From the NCBI RefSeq assembly GCF_001043025.1, contig NZ_JYLD01000006.1, forward strand, positions 248,001 through 312,000: a stretch of 64,000 nt of DNA, written 5' to 3'. This DNA is from Pseudomonas helleri (GTDB lineage: Bacteria > Pseudomonadota > Gammaproteobacteria > Pseudomonadales > Pseudomonadaceae). Position numbers and translations under genes: made by a program. Shown here in pieces: positions 56,305-64,000 of this stretch (position 1 is its first letter; each line of letters opens with the position of its first letter). A model generated the notes under the pieces. It ran no database searches. It was not told the origin of the DNA and saw nothing but the letters and a program-made list of their open reading frames with translations.

Positions 56305-57690
56305 ATGACCTCTCCCAAAACCCCGCATGAAGCCGAGTCCCAGACCAGCGAACTGGTCTTTGGCCTCGAAGACCGCCCCAAGCCGTGGATCGGCTTTCTG
56401 GCCGCGCTGCAACATCTGTTGGCCATCATCGTGCCAATCGTTACCCCCGGCCTGCTGATCTGTCAGGCGCTCGGGGTGTCGAGCCGCGACACCAACTTGA
56501 TTGTCTCCATGTCGCTGGTGATTTCCGGCATCGCGACCTTTGTGCAATGCAAACGCTTCGGACCCTTTGGCGCCGGTTTGCTGATTGTTCAGGGCACCAG
56601 CTTCAACTTTGTCGGCCCGCTGATTGCCGGTGGCGCGTTGATGGTCAAGCAAGGCACCCCGGTCGAGGGCGTGATGGCCGCGATTTTCGGTGTGGTAATT
56701 GCCGGGTCGTTCGTCGAAATGGGCATCTCGCGGGTCTTGCCATTTGTTAAACGCATGATCACCCCGCTGGTCACCGGTATCGTGGTGCTGATGATTGGTC
56801 TGACGCTGATTAAAGTCGGCCTGATCAGCATGGGCGGCGGTTTTAGCGCCATGGCCAATGGCACCTTCGCCAACGGTGAAAACCTGATGCTGTCCGGCGT
56901 GGTGCTGGCCATTATCGTTATCCTCAACCGTATCCCGCTGGTGTGGATGCGCAGTTGCGCCATCGTCATCGCTTTGGCGGTGGGCTACGCGCTGGCGGGT
57001 TATCTGGGCCGTCTGGACTTCACCGGCATGCATCAGGCCGAAGTGTTCCAGGTGCCGGTGCCGCTGCACTTTGGCCTGGGGTTCTCGTGGGCATTGTTTA
57101 TCCCGATGCTGGTGATTTACCTGGTGACGTCGCTGGAAGCGATTGGCGACGTGACCGCCACCAGCAAAATATCGCGCCAGCCAGTTGAAGGTCCGGTGTG
57201 GATGCAGCGCATCAAGGGCGGCGTGCTGGTCAACGGCGCCAACTCGTTGCTGGCCGGTGTGTTCAACACCTTCCCAAGCTCAATCTTTGCGCAAAACAAC
57301 GGCGTGATTCAGCTCACCGGGATTGCCAGCCGCCATGTCGGTGTATGGATTGCCGGCATGTTGATCCTGCTGGGCTTGTTCCCAAGCGTGGCCGGGGCCA
57401 TCCAGGCCGTACCGGAACCGGTACTGGGCGGCGCGGCCATGGTGATGTTCGGTGCGGTGGCCGCGTCGGGGATCAATATCCTGGCGAGCATTCAACTGGA
57501 CCGTCGCGCACTGCTGATTATTGCCGTGTCGCTGGCCTTGGGCCTGGGCGTGTCGCAAGTGCCTGAGTTCCTGGCCCATATGCCAGCAGCCTTGCGCAAT
57601 GTGCTGGAGTCCGGGGTCGCCACAGGCGGTATTTGTGCCTTGCTCTTGAACTGGTTCCTGCCAGAAACAGAAGCCAGACCAGCCGTCTGA
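56305..57690 (+). CDS. NCS2 family nucleobase permease (xanthine/uracil type)
   Basis: A 461-residue protein with about 14 membrane segments: FLAALQHLLAIIVPIVTPGL at the start, and the NCS2 signature region QGTSFNFVGPLIAGG and NTFPSSIFAQNNGVIQLTG, which carries the conserved NxGxxxxTG-like motif. Transports xanthine, uric acid or uracil with protons. No linked catabolic gene. A hairpin follows its stop. Confidence 0.9.
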   Translation: MTSPKTPHEAESQTSELVFGLEDRPKPWIGFLAALQHLLAIIVPIVTPGLLICQALGVSSRDTNLIVSMSLVISGIATFVQCKRFGPFGAGLLIVQGTSFNFVGPLIAGGALMVKQGTPVEGVMAAIFGVVIAGSFVEMGISRVLPFVKRMITPLVTGIVVLMIGLTLIKVGLISMGGGFSAMANGTFANGENLMLSGVVLAIIVILNRIPLVWMRSCAIVIALAVGYALAGYLGRLDFTGMHQAEVFQVPVPLHFGLGFSWALFIPMLVIYLVTSLEAIGDVTATSKISRQPVEGPVWMQRIKGGVLVNGANSLLAGVFNTFPSSIFAQNNGVIQLTGIASRHVGVWIAGMLILLGLFPSVAGAIQAVPEPVLGGAAMVMFGAVAASGINILASIQLDRRALLIIAVSLALGLGVSQVPEFLAHMPAALRNVLESGVATGGICALLLNWFLPETEARPAV

Positions 57691-57699
57691 TACCCCGCC

Positions 57700-57729
57700 G
57701 TGCAGGATTGCTCAGCAGTAATCCTGCAT
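57700..57729 (+). terminator. Stem-loop after the NCS2 permease
   Basis: GTGCAGGATT-GCTCAGCAGT-AATCCTGCAT, a 9-10 bp stem without a clear T-run, 10 bp after the stop. Confidence 0.6.
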
Positions 57730-57744
57730 GGAGTTGGCAAATAT

Positions 57745-57760
57745 CCTACTTGTTAGTAGG
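57745..57760. promoter_or_regulatory. Palindromic operator candidate of the XRE gene
   Basis: CCTACT-TGTT-AGTAGG is a perfect 6+4+6 dyad 84 bp upstream of the small XRE regulator, the spacing expected for a repressor binding its own promoter. Inference. Confidence 0.5.
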
Positions 57761-57843
57761 CATTTACAGCTCCTACCCTTTCCCTATTTCATTGCTTGAA
57801 TTACTCTTTTTTGTGACCCCTCTGGCTTTCACGGGCTGCATCT

Positions 57844-58104
57844 ATGAGTACATACGGATCACGCTTAAAACAGGAACGTCTACGCCTGAAGCTGACGCAA
57901 GAACTTTTCGCCGACGCTGGCGGGGTTGGGCGTTACGCACAAGGCTGTTATGAGCGGGACCTGAGCATGCCTCGCGCCGATTATCTGGCCGCCATCACCT
58001 TGATCGGCGTGGATGTGCTGTACGTCATCACCGGCCGTCGCACCGTGCACAGACCGCACCCCTTCAGTGGCTCAGTACACAAAGGCTCTATGACCGAACA
58101 CTAG
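57844..58104 (+). CDS. XRE family helix-turn-helix regulator
   Basis: An 86-residue single-domain regulator: MSTYGSRLKQERLRLKLTQE, then LFADAGGVGRYAQGCYERDL and a helix AITLIGVDVLYVITG. The HTH occupies about residues 5-60. Resembles small phage-type repressors. It converges on the ABC permease gene with only 10 bp between stops. Confidence 0.85.
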   Translation: MSTYGSRLKQERLRLKLTQELFADAGGVGRYAQGCYERDLSMPRADYLAAITLIGVDVLYVITGRRTVHRPHPFSGSVHKGSMTEH

Positions 58105-58114
58105 GTGCAACGGC

Positions 58115-58882
58115 TCAGGCATGCACCCAGCGCCGGTGCAGGCTGCGCGCGCAAGCATCCAGGGCAAAACCCAGCACACCGATCAGCACCACCATGGCCA
58201 TCAGTTCGGAGTAAGCCAAGCGGTCACGCGTGTCGAGAATGAAGTAACCCAAACCGGCACTCACACCAAGCATTTCGCACGGCACCAGCACGATCCACAA
58301 GATCCCTATCGACAACCGCACCCCGGTCAAAACATGCCCAAGAACCCCCGGCAGAATGACCCGGCGTAGGGTTTCCCATCGCGTGGCACTCAGACTTCGG
58401 CTCAGTTGCAGCCACCTCGGGTCCAGTTGCCGAACACCGGCGATGGTATTGAGCAAAATCGGCCACACGGCGGCAAACGTCAGCAAAAAGTAGATCGGCT
58501 GATCGCCCACGCCCATCAGCATCACCACCACCGGCATCCACGACAGCGGCGAGATCATCCGTAAAAACTGAAACGCTGGCGTGGTGGCCGCTTCGAGGTT
58601 GCGCGAGCCGCCAATCAACAAGCCCAGTGGCACGCCGATCAACAGGGCCATCAGCAAGCTGATCAGAATGCGCTTTACGCTCACCCAGACGTTGTCATAG
58701 AGCTGTGCACTGCCGAGCAAGTCAAACAGGCTGGCAAAGGTGGCCTGTGGCGAGAAACGCGCCGACAGCCCCTGCGCGCTGCCGAACAGCTCAATGCCCA
58801 GCCACCACAGCAGCAACAGGCTCAACAGCCCGGCGACGCCGAGCAGCCATTGGCGTGCAAGTGAAGGTGCTTGGGTTTTCAA
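58115..58882 (-). CDS. ABC transporter permease (NitT/TauT type)
   Basis: A 255-residue inner-membrane permease with six predicted TM segments and the binding-protein-dependent motif SLSATRWETLRRVILPGVLG, typical of SsuC/TauC proteins. Its ATG overlaps the TGA of the binding-protein gene (58879-58882), the last gene of the operon. Partner of the ATPase at 60044. Confidence 0.9.
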   Translation of the reverse strand: MKTQAPSLARQWLLGVAGLLSLLLLWWLGIELFGSAQGLSARFSPQATFASLFDLLGSAQLYDNVWVSVKRILISLLMALLIGVPLGLLIGGSRNLEAATTPAFQFLRMISPLSWMPVVVMLMGVGDQPIYFLLTFAAVWPILLNTIAGVRQLDPRWLQLSRSLSATRWETLRRVILPGVLGHVLTGVRLSIGILWIVLVPCEMLGVSAGLGYFILDTRDRLAYSELMAMVVLIGVLGFALDACARSLHRRWVHA

Positions 58883-60078
58883 AAGCCGAACTCCTCGGTG
58901 CGCTCAAAACTATCGGGCAGGCCGAAAGTTTTCAGGCCACCGACGCTGGCAATGCTGTTTTTGACGAAACGGTCGTCCACCAGGTCCTTTGCCACCTGTT
59001 TAGGGTCAAGGTCTGCGAGAAAACCGTTATCGCCCTGAATCAGCGTGTGTTTGAGGCGCGTGACCAGCTCTTCGGTGTAGCTCGGGAAAGGATAAGGCTG
59101 GAAGTCGATGCGCTGTTCATCCCAGTTCGCGTGCCGGATCGCACCGTCATGTTCATAGCCCGTGCGCTCCGTGGCCGCTGGGGACAGCACCCGTTGCAAC
59201 ACTTGCGAGCTGTGCGGGGTGTAGCGATTTTCGCCGTCTTTGGCCAACAGTTTGGCGGCCTGCTCACGGTTGTCGCGGGTCCAGACTTGCGCTTTAACAA
59301 TGGCATTCACGACTTTTTGCGACCACTCGGGGCGATTGTTCAAATCATGCTCGTGCATAAACACCACGCAGCAGGCGTGGTTGCGCCACATGTCCCCGGT
59401 AAAGCGCTGTACTCGCCCAACCTTGAGGTCTTCCGCCAGGGCATTGAACGGCTCTGCAACGATGTAGCCAGCGATGCGCTGGGTGGCCAGTGCTGGCGGC
59501 ATGTCTGAAGGCGGCATCACCACCAGGTTGACCTCGTTCGCGGCCAACGGGCTGTTGACGGGCCGTGTCACCGGCTGCAAACCGTTTTCACGGAATAACT
59601 GCTGCACCACCACGTTGTGGATCGAGTACCAAAACGGGATTGCCACCGATTGCCCGCCCAATTGCTTGACGTCGGTAATCTGCGGCGCCACGGTCAAACC
59701 GGAGCCGCCTACATGGTTCCAGGCCACGACTTTGGCCGGTACCTTGCTGCCATAACGCGCCCACACCGTCATTGGCGACAGCAAGTGGATCACGTTGACC
59801 TGCCCCGAAATAAACGCCTCGATCACCTGTGCCCAACTGCGCAACAGCACCGGGCGCTCGGCCTTGATGCCTTCGGCTTCAAACAGGCCATTGTTATGCG
59901 CAACCAGCAGGGGCGTGGCATCGGTGATGGGCAGGTAGCCAATGCGAACGGGCGCATCCGGCTCGGCAGCCGCCCGCGCTTGCAAGCTGGCCAGCATTGG
60001 CAAAGCGCCCGCTGCGGTGAGCATGGCACTGAGTTTTAAAATGTCACGTCGAGTGTGGGTAAAGTCGTCCAGGCACAT
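58879..60078 (-). CDS. ABC transporter substrate-binding protein, Tat-type signal
   Basis: A 399-residue binding protein of the NMT1/SsuA/NrtA class. The leader MCLDDFTHTRRDILKLSAML has a twin-arginine motif followed by an Ala-rich region cut near ARA. Mature part begins EPDAPVRIGYLPITDATPLL, with AFISGQVNVIHLLSPMTVWA as ligand region. The ATG at 60078 has GGAG 8 bases upstream; the gene begins inside the end of the ATPase gene. Ligand unknown. Confidence 0.88.
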   Translation of the reverse strand: MCLDDFTHTRRDILKLSAMLTAAGALPMLASLQARAAAEPDAPVRIGYLPITDATPLLVAHNNGLFEAEGIKAERPVLLRSWAQVIEAFISGQVNVIHLLSPMTVWARYGSKVPAKVVAWNHVGGSGLTVAPQITDVKQLGGQSVAIPFWYSIHNVVVQQLFRENGLQPVTRPVNSPLAANEVNLVVMPPSDMPPALATQRIAGYIVAEPFNALAEDLKVGRVQRFTGDMWRNHACCVVFMHEHDLNNRPEWSQKVVNAIVKAQVWTRDNREQAAKLLAKDGENRYTPHSSQVLQRVLSPAATERTGYEHDGAIRHANWDEQRIDFQPYPFPSYTEELVTRLKHTLIQGDNGFLADLDPKQVAKDLVDDRFVKNSIASVGGLKTFGLPDSFERTEEFGF

Positions 60079-60892
60079 GTTCACGCTCCAGCGAGTTGGG
60101 CAAAGGGTCAATAACTGCATCGGGTTTGCGGCTTGCCCGCCGAAGGGTTTTAAGAATGTCTATGCGCAAGGCACCCAGTTCATCGATCCGCTCGTCGCGC
60201 GGCTGCGCCAGATCAATGCGCCACTGCGCCACCGTCTGCGCCGGGCTGTGACCCAGTAGCAGAATTCGGTCGCTGAGCAGCAGGGCTTCGTCAATGTCAT
60301 GGGTAATCAACAATGCGGCGGTGTTGTGCCGCTCGATCACTTTGAGCAAGAGCTGTTGCATGTCGGCGCGGGTCACTTCGTCGAGCGCGCCAAACGGCTC
60401 ATCGAGTAAAAGCACGTGGGGTTGGCGTGCCAGACACCGCGCCAATGCGACCCGCTGCGCCATGCCCCCCGACAGTTGCGCCGGGTATTGGCCGCGTGCG
60501 TGCTGCAAGCCCACCTCGGCAATGGCCTGGTCCACCCGCGCCTTGCGTTCGGCGCCGGAGACTGTCGGCTGGCTGGCGAAATCAAGGCCAAACGCGACGT
60601 TGCTTTCAAGGCTCAACCACGGCAACAGGCTAGGGTCTTGAAAGGCCACCGCCACCCGCGGATGCGGCGCGCTGAGCGGCTGGCCCAGCACGCTGACGCT
60701 ACCGCCGTGGGCCGTCTGCAAACCGGCCAGCACCCGCAGCAGGCTGGACTTGCCCACCCCGCTGGGGCCCAGCACCGAGACCACTTCACCGGGCATCAAT
60801 TGCAGATCAAAGCCTTCCAGCACTGACTGCCAACCCGTGTCACGGGCATAGCCCAGGGTGATCTGGCGCGCCTCAAGCACCACCGCACTCAT
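60044..60892 (-). CDS. ABC transporter ATP-binding protein (NitT/TauT type)
   Basis: A 282-residue ATPase: Walker A GPSGVGKSS at about 43, signature LSGGMAQRVALARC, Walker B VLLLDEPFGALDEVTR, and a switch His in LLITHDIDEALLL. Starts within the ACAD gene end (ATGA overlap at 60889-60892). Energises the importer with permease 58115 and binding protein 58879. Confidence 0.93.
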   Translation of the reverse strand: MSAVVLEARQITLGYARDTGWQSVLEGFDLQLMPGEVVSVLGPSGVGKSSLLRVLAGLQTAHGGSVSVLGQPLSAPHPRVAVAFQDPSLLPWLSLESNVAFGLDFASQPTVSGAERKARVDQAIAEVGLQHARGQYPAQLSGGMAQRVALARCLARQPHVLLLDEPFGALDEVTRADMQQLLLKVIERHNTAALLITHDIDEALLLSDRILLLGHSPAQTVAQWRIDLAQPRDERIDELGALRIDILKTLRRASRKPDAVIDPLPNSLEREHVPGRLYPHST

Positions 60893-61959
60893 TGCGCACT
60901 GGCCTGGCTTTGACGCTGTAACTCGGCCCGCAGCTGTACCAGGCTTGGGGTCACAATCGGCACAAAGGCCGATTCGCGCCAGCGACGCGCAAACGCGCTG
61001 CCATAGGCACTCAGGTAAGCTTTGCCGCCGCTGGCTTGCAGTTCGAATTGCACGGCACTCGCGGTGGCCTCGGCCAGGGCGATGCGGATCTTGAACAGCG
61101 CTGCCGGTTGCGTCAGAAAACGCCCGTCCAGCAGCCCGGCCTTAAGCGCTGTGACGTGGCTTTCAAGGGCCGCCCGTTGTTCTTCCAGGAGTTCGAGCAA
61201 GCCTGCGCGTGGGCCTTGCAGATGCGCTTGCGCTTCGTTAAGCGAACGCCGCGCCAGACCAATCGCCATGGCACATTGCAAGCCCAGGAAGGCCGGGCGC
61301 ACGGCCGGTAAAAACACTTTGGCATTGTCGTGTAGGAGCCACTCTTCAGCCACCTGCACAGCTTGCAAATCAATGGCTGCGGTATTGCTCGACTGCAAGC
61401 CCATCAGTTGCAGGTCCGCCGAGCGCGTCAGCCCCGGCAGGGCGTCAGGGATCGCCAGCACAAACGGCGTACCGCCCTCTTCCCGATCAATCGCTGCTGC
61501 CACCACAAACCCGCTTTTGCGCAGATTGGTCACCCAGTGCAAACGGCCGTTGAGGCTCCAGCCATTAGCCTCGGCCCGCGCCTGCACTTGCAGCGCCTCG
61601 ACCCCCGACAGAAACTTCATGGCATTGGACAGGCCCGTAGCACCCGCCAGTTGACCGCTCAACAAATCGGGCAGCAAGCGCTCACCCAGGGCCTTGTTCG
61701 GGCTTTGCAGGACATATTCGATAAACGCGCGCTGGCCCCAAAACACAAACGCCGAGGCCAGCGAATGACTGGCGACACTGGCCACGCTTTCTATCGCATC
61801 GACGACGGAGCCGCCGCTGCCGCCCAACGCCGGGTCAACCCCGACCCGCAGCACATTGGCGGCCGCCAGCTGTGACAGAACGGTCTGCGGGTCGCTGTGG
61901 CCCAAGTCGAGCGCCTCGGCTTCGGTCTCCAGCCAATGACTGAGTACGGGGTCGAGCAT
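60889..61959 (-). CDS. Acyl-CoA dehydrogenase-like flavoprotein
   Basis: A 356-residue acyl-CoA dehydrogenase superfamily protein: N-terminal helical domain (DPVLSHWLETEAEALDLG), a middle domain around GATGLSNAMKFLSG and WSLNGRLHWVTNLRKSGFVV, and C-terminal helices with LQASGGKAYLSAYGSAFARRWRE. Such proteins near NitT/TauT importers are often FMN-dependent monooxygenases or desulphurisation enzymes (SfnB/SoxC type) rather than true beta-oxidation enzymes. Its stop overlaps the ATPase start. Confidence 0.8.
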   Translation of the reverse strand: MLDPVLSHWLETEAEALDLGHSDPQTVLSQLAAANVLRVGVDPALGGSGGSVVDAIESVASVASHSLASAFVFWGQRAFIEYVLQSPNKALGERLLPDLLSGQLAGATGLSNAMKFLSGVEALQVQARAEANGWSLNGRLHWVTNLRKSGFVVAAAIDREEGGTPFVLAIPDALPGLTRSADLQLMGLQSSNTAAIDLQAVQVAEEWLLHDNAKVFLPAVRPAFLGLQCAMAIGLARRSLNEAQAHLQGPRAGLLELLEEQRAALESHVTALKAGLLDGRFLTQPAALFKIRIALAEATASAVQFELQASGGKAYLSAYGSAFARRWRESAFVPIVTPSLVQLRAELQRQSQASAQ

Positions 61960-61991
61960 GTGGGTTTCTCCTTAAAATCGTGGCCCGCTGA

Positions 61992-62549
61992 TTACTCAGG
62001 TTTGTTCCAGCTGTACCGCGCCAGCTCAGGGTTCAACGGGGTCCGCGCGAAGACGTTGGCAAAGTTGCACAAGGTCGCCAGGCTCACGCCCAGAATCACT
62101 TCCAGCACTTGGCCTTCGGTAAAACCGGCGGCCTTGAAGGTGGCGTAAGTGCCGTCGCTGACATCACCACGGGTGGCAATCACTTCACGGGTGAACGCCG
62201 CCAGCGCTTCCAGTCGTTCAACTGGCAGCTCGGTTTGGCCGCGCAGCGCCGTCACCACTTCGTCTGGCAGCTTTGCCTTGTTTTGCGCCACGGCGGTATG
62301 CCCTGCGACACAAAAATCGCAACCATGACGCGTGGCAGCAATCAACTGCACCACTTCACGCTCAGGCAGGGTCAGCTCAGACTTGCCGTTAAGCGCCGAA
62401 ACGGTGACATAGGTTTCCAATGCCGCCGGCGCATTGGCTAGAATCCCTAGCAAGTTCGGAATAAATCCTGAGTTTTTTTGCGCGTTTTCCAGAAATGGCT
62501 TGGCGGCTTGCGGTGCGGTTTCCAGGGTATGAAGGGTGACGCGAGACAT
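61992..62549 (-). CDS. Carboxymuconolactone decarboxylase/AhpD-like protein
   Basis: A 185-residue protein of the AhpD superfamily with ATRHGCDFCVAGHTAVAQNK containing the CxxC-H redox motif of alkylhydroperoxidase D-type proteins. Likely reduces hydroperoxides made by the flavoprotein or acts as an enzyme of its own. First gene of the five-gene minus-strand operon and divergent from the AraC gene at 62651. Confidence 0.88.
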   Translation of the reverse strand: MSRVTLHTLETAPQAAKPFLENAQKNSGFIPNLLGILANAPAALETYVTVSALNGKSELTLPEREVVQLIAATRHGCDFCVAGHTAVAQNKAKLPDEVVTALRGQTELPVERLEALAAFTREVIATRGDVSDGTYATFKAAGFTEGQVLEVILGVSLATLCNFANVFARTPLNPELARYSWNKPE

Positions 62550-62650
62550 GTGGTGACTCCTGCGTAAGGTGTCTAAACAGTCTGTTGGTTATAAAAAATT
62601 CATTCCATATTCTAAAGTAGCGATTACTTGCTCCTGAGTGTTTCCATTAG

Positions 62651-63562
62651 ATGATTTCTTCCACCCCACTAATCGATTGGTTATTAGAAAGCCTTGAGCT
62701 GGATGCCAGTCTGTTTCACGTCGGCCGTTATTGCGGCGGCTGGCACAGCAGCACCGAGGGGTTGGCCCGTGCCAGTTTCCATATGGTCGTGCAGGGCCAA
62801 TGCTGGCTGCATGTCGAGGGGCAAACCACGGGCGTGCAGCTCAACGCGGGGGATGCGCTGTTTCTGCTGCAAGACTTGAAGTACCGGCTGTCCAGCGCCC
62901 AAGACCCAAGCCTGGCCGCGCAACTGCCGCGCCAGACCATGCAAGCGCTCGACAGTCAGGCGGAAGATGGCGTGGGCCTGGTCTGTGGTTTCTTCCATTT
63001 TCAGCCGGGGCTTTCGGCGCTGATCATCGAAGCCCTGCCCGCGTGGATTCTCTTGCGCGCCGACGACCCGTCGTCCCACGCAGCGCGCACGCTTTTCCAG
63101 TTGATACTGGAAGAATGTCAGCGAACACCGGGGCCATCGTCAGCCCTGCTTGAGCGCCTGAGCCACCTGCTATTTCTCTATGTCTTACGCCAGCAAGTCG
63201 GCGACAACCCGAACCTCGGGGGCTTGGTCGCTTTGGCTCGGCAGCCGCTGTTTTCGAGCTTGCTGGAGCAACTGATCGAACACCCCGAGCAGCCCTGGAC
63301 ACTGGAAAGCATGGCCGCCTGCACTGGCCTGTCACGCTCGGCGTTTTTTAAACGGTTTAGCGAGCAGGCCGGGCAATCACCGGGGCATGTCTTGCTGGCG
63401 CTGCGCATGCGCCATGCCTGCCGTTTGCTACAAACCGGCCACACCGTCGAGCAAGTCTGTGGTGCGGTGGGCTATCAGTCGATTGCCGCCTTCACCCGGG
63501 CATTTACCAAAGCGATCGGCGTGCAACCGGGGGCTTATCGCAAGCAGCATGAGCGACGTTGA
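62651..63562 (+). CDS. AraC family regulator (cupin_6 type)
   Basis: A 303-residue AraC protein with an N-terminal cupin_6 domain (GGWHSSTEGLARASFHMVVQ; NAGDALFLLQDLKYRLSS) and C-terminal HTHs (TGLSRSAFFKRFSEQAGQSP; VGYQSIAAFTRAF). The 101-bp divergent region to the AhpD-like gene should hold its operator, so it likely regulates the operon ahpD-like, ACAD, ABC importer. Confidence 0.88.
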   Translation: MISSTPLIDWLLESLELDASLFHVGRYCGGWHSSTEGLARASFHMVVQGQCWLHVEGQTTGVQLNAGDALFLLQDLKYRLSSAQDPSLAAQLPRQTMQALDSQAEDGVGLVCGFFHFQPGLSALIIEALPAWILLRADDPSSHAARTLFQLILEECQRTPGPSSALLERLSHLLFLYVLRQQVGDNPNLGGLVALARQPLFSSLLEQLIEHPEQPWTLESMAACTGLSRSAFFKRFSEQAGQSPGHVLLALRMRHACRLLQTGHTVEQVCGAVGYQSIAAFTRAFTKAIGVQPGAYRKQHERR

Positions 63563-63620
63563 GCGGCTTGGCCCGCGCAGTCTATGCTGTGTTTACAACC
63601 TTCATTACGTGGAGATCTGT

Positions 63621-63959
63621 GTGACCGAACCTGGACCTCGGCATCAAAAAGCCCTTGACCGGTTCCTGGGCGAACGCCCGGAACTGGCCACAAAACTCGA
63701 CAATCTAAACCCGCTGGAAGCCCGCGCGGCGGGCCTATCCATGGAGGAATATCGTCAGGAACGCCTCAACGAAGCCTTTGAAGCGGAGGCTGAAAAACTG
63801 GGCTTTTTTGCCTGGGAACTGACCCTGCAATTGACCAGTGAAACGCCCGAAGACTTTGAAGCGCAGCGCCTTGAAGTGCACCGCGAAGTGGCGCAAATGG
63901 CAGGCATGGAATGGGCCGAGTATTGCGAGTTGTATGGCCTTGAGGTTGAGGCGCATTAA
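63621..63959 (+). CDS. DUF6388 family protein
   Basis: A 112-residue acidic, helical protein: GERPELATKLDNLNPLEARA, then AGLSMEEYRQERLNEAFEAE and AEKLGFFAWELTLQL, which fits the Pseudomonas family DUF6388 by recall. The GTG at 63621 has GTGGAG about 6 bases upstream. It follows the AraC gene by 58 bp. Function unknown. Confidence 0.7.
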   Translation: MTEPGPRHQKALDRFLGERPELATKLDNLNPLEARAAGLSMEEYRQERLNEAFEAEAEKLGFFAWELTLQLTSETPEDFEAQRLEVHREVAQMAGMEWAEYCELYGLEVEAH

Positions 63960-63961
63960 AA

Positions 63962-64000
63962 GTGTAGGGGCGATCTTTTGATCTTGGCTCTTTTTACGGC
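63962..64000. repeat. Start of a REP-type element (cut by window end)
   Basis: GTGTAGGGGCGATCTTTTGATCTTGG matches the arm and centre of the REP elements at 45185, 48643 and 54403 in part; the second arm is outside the window. Confidence 0.5.

Overview
The window is typical Pseudomonas chromosome, most likely from the fluorescens/fragi side of the genus. The evidence is the block infC-rpmI-rplT-pheS-pheT-ihfA-MerR downstream of thrS, a bkdR/bkdA1-bkdA2-bkdB-lpdV operon, a CapB/CspA-type cold shock protein, Pseudomonas-typical small families (DUF1654, DUF6388), and several REP-like palindromes with TGTAGGAGCGAGCTTG-type arms. Most genes are GC-rich; the exception is an AT-rich RHS gene at 23.9-25.0 kb.

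Layout. 0-6.6 kb: DoxX with a divergent LysR gene, a DUF488 protein, several envelope proteins (DUF4239 membrane protein, glycine-zipper lipoprotein, Sel1 protein, retropepsin-like protease) and two tandem small paralogous helical proteins. 6.7-14.7 kb: an accessory block of regulators (HxlR, LysR, two AraC) arranged divergently with oxidoreductases (three SDRs, a saccharopine-dehydrogenase-like protein, a VOC protein, an NTF2-like protein). 15-18 kb: RcnB-like protein, hemerythrin and a Tat-exported tyrosinase.

18.5-26.1 kb: a decayed mobile island. It lies between two related tyrosine-integrase remnants, the right one abutting tRNA-Pro(GGG). It holds a large SF1 DNA2/NAM7-type helicase, a brnTA toxin-antitoxin pair, broken P2-like tail genes (gpD with an internal deletion, split gpU, duplicated gpX) and a short RHS protein with an unassigned C-terminal domain inserted among the tail remnants. 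This is the region most likely to contain something new.

26.1-33.5 kb: core translation operon. 33.8-39.7 kb: cold shock protein, I78 inhibitor lipoprotein, periplasmic asparaginase with a candidate sigma-54/AauR-type promoter, an apparently LexA-controlled DUF1654-endonuclease I pair, a GNAT/P-loop kinase fusion and a Nudix hydrolase. 39.8-44.0 kb: an operon resembling yegW-U-T-V (GntR regulator, ADP-ribosylglycohydrolase, NCS1 permease, PfkB kinase), probably a nucleoside salvage route. 44.2-48.6 kb: LpxO-like lipid A hydroxylase, gluconate-type permease, copCD and a phosphoglycerate-mutase-like protein. 48.7-54.4 kb: bkd branched-chain keto acid dehydrogenase operon with its Lrp-type regulator. 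54.4-64 kb: ABC1 kinase, NCS2 permease, small XRE regulator, and an operon joining an AhpD-like protein, an acyl-CoA-dehydrogenase-like flavoprotein and a NitT/TauT-type ABC importer under a divergent AraC regulator, then a DUF6388 protein.

No rRNA genes, CRISPR arrays or intact insertion sequences were seen. Family assignments come from reading the translated sequence and recalling family signatures; no database search was possible.
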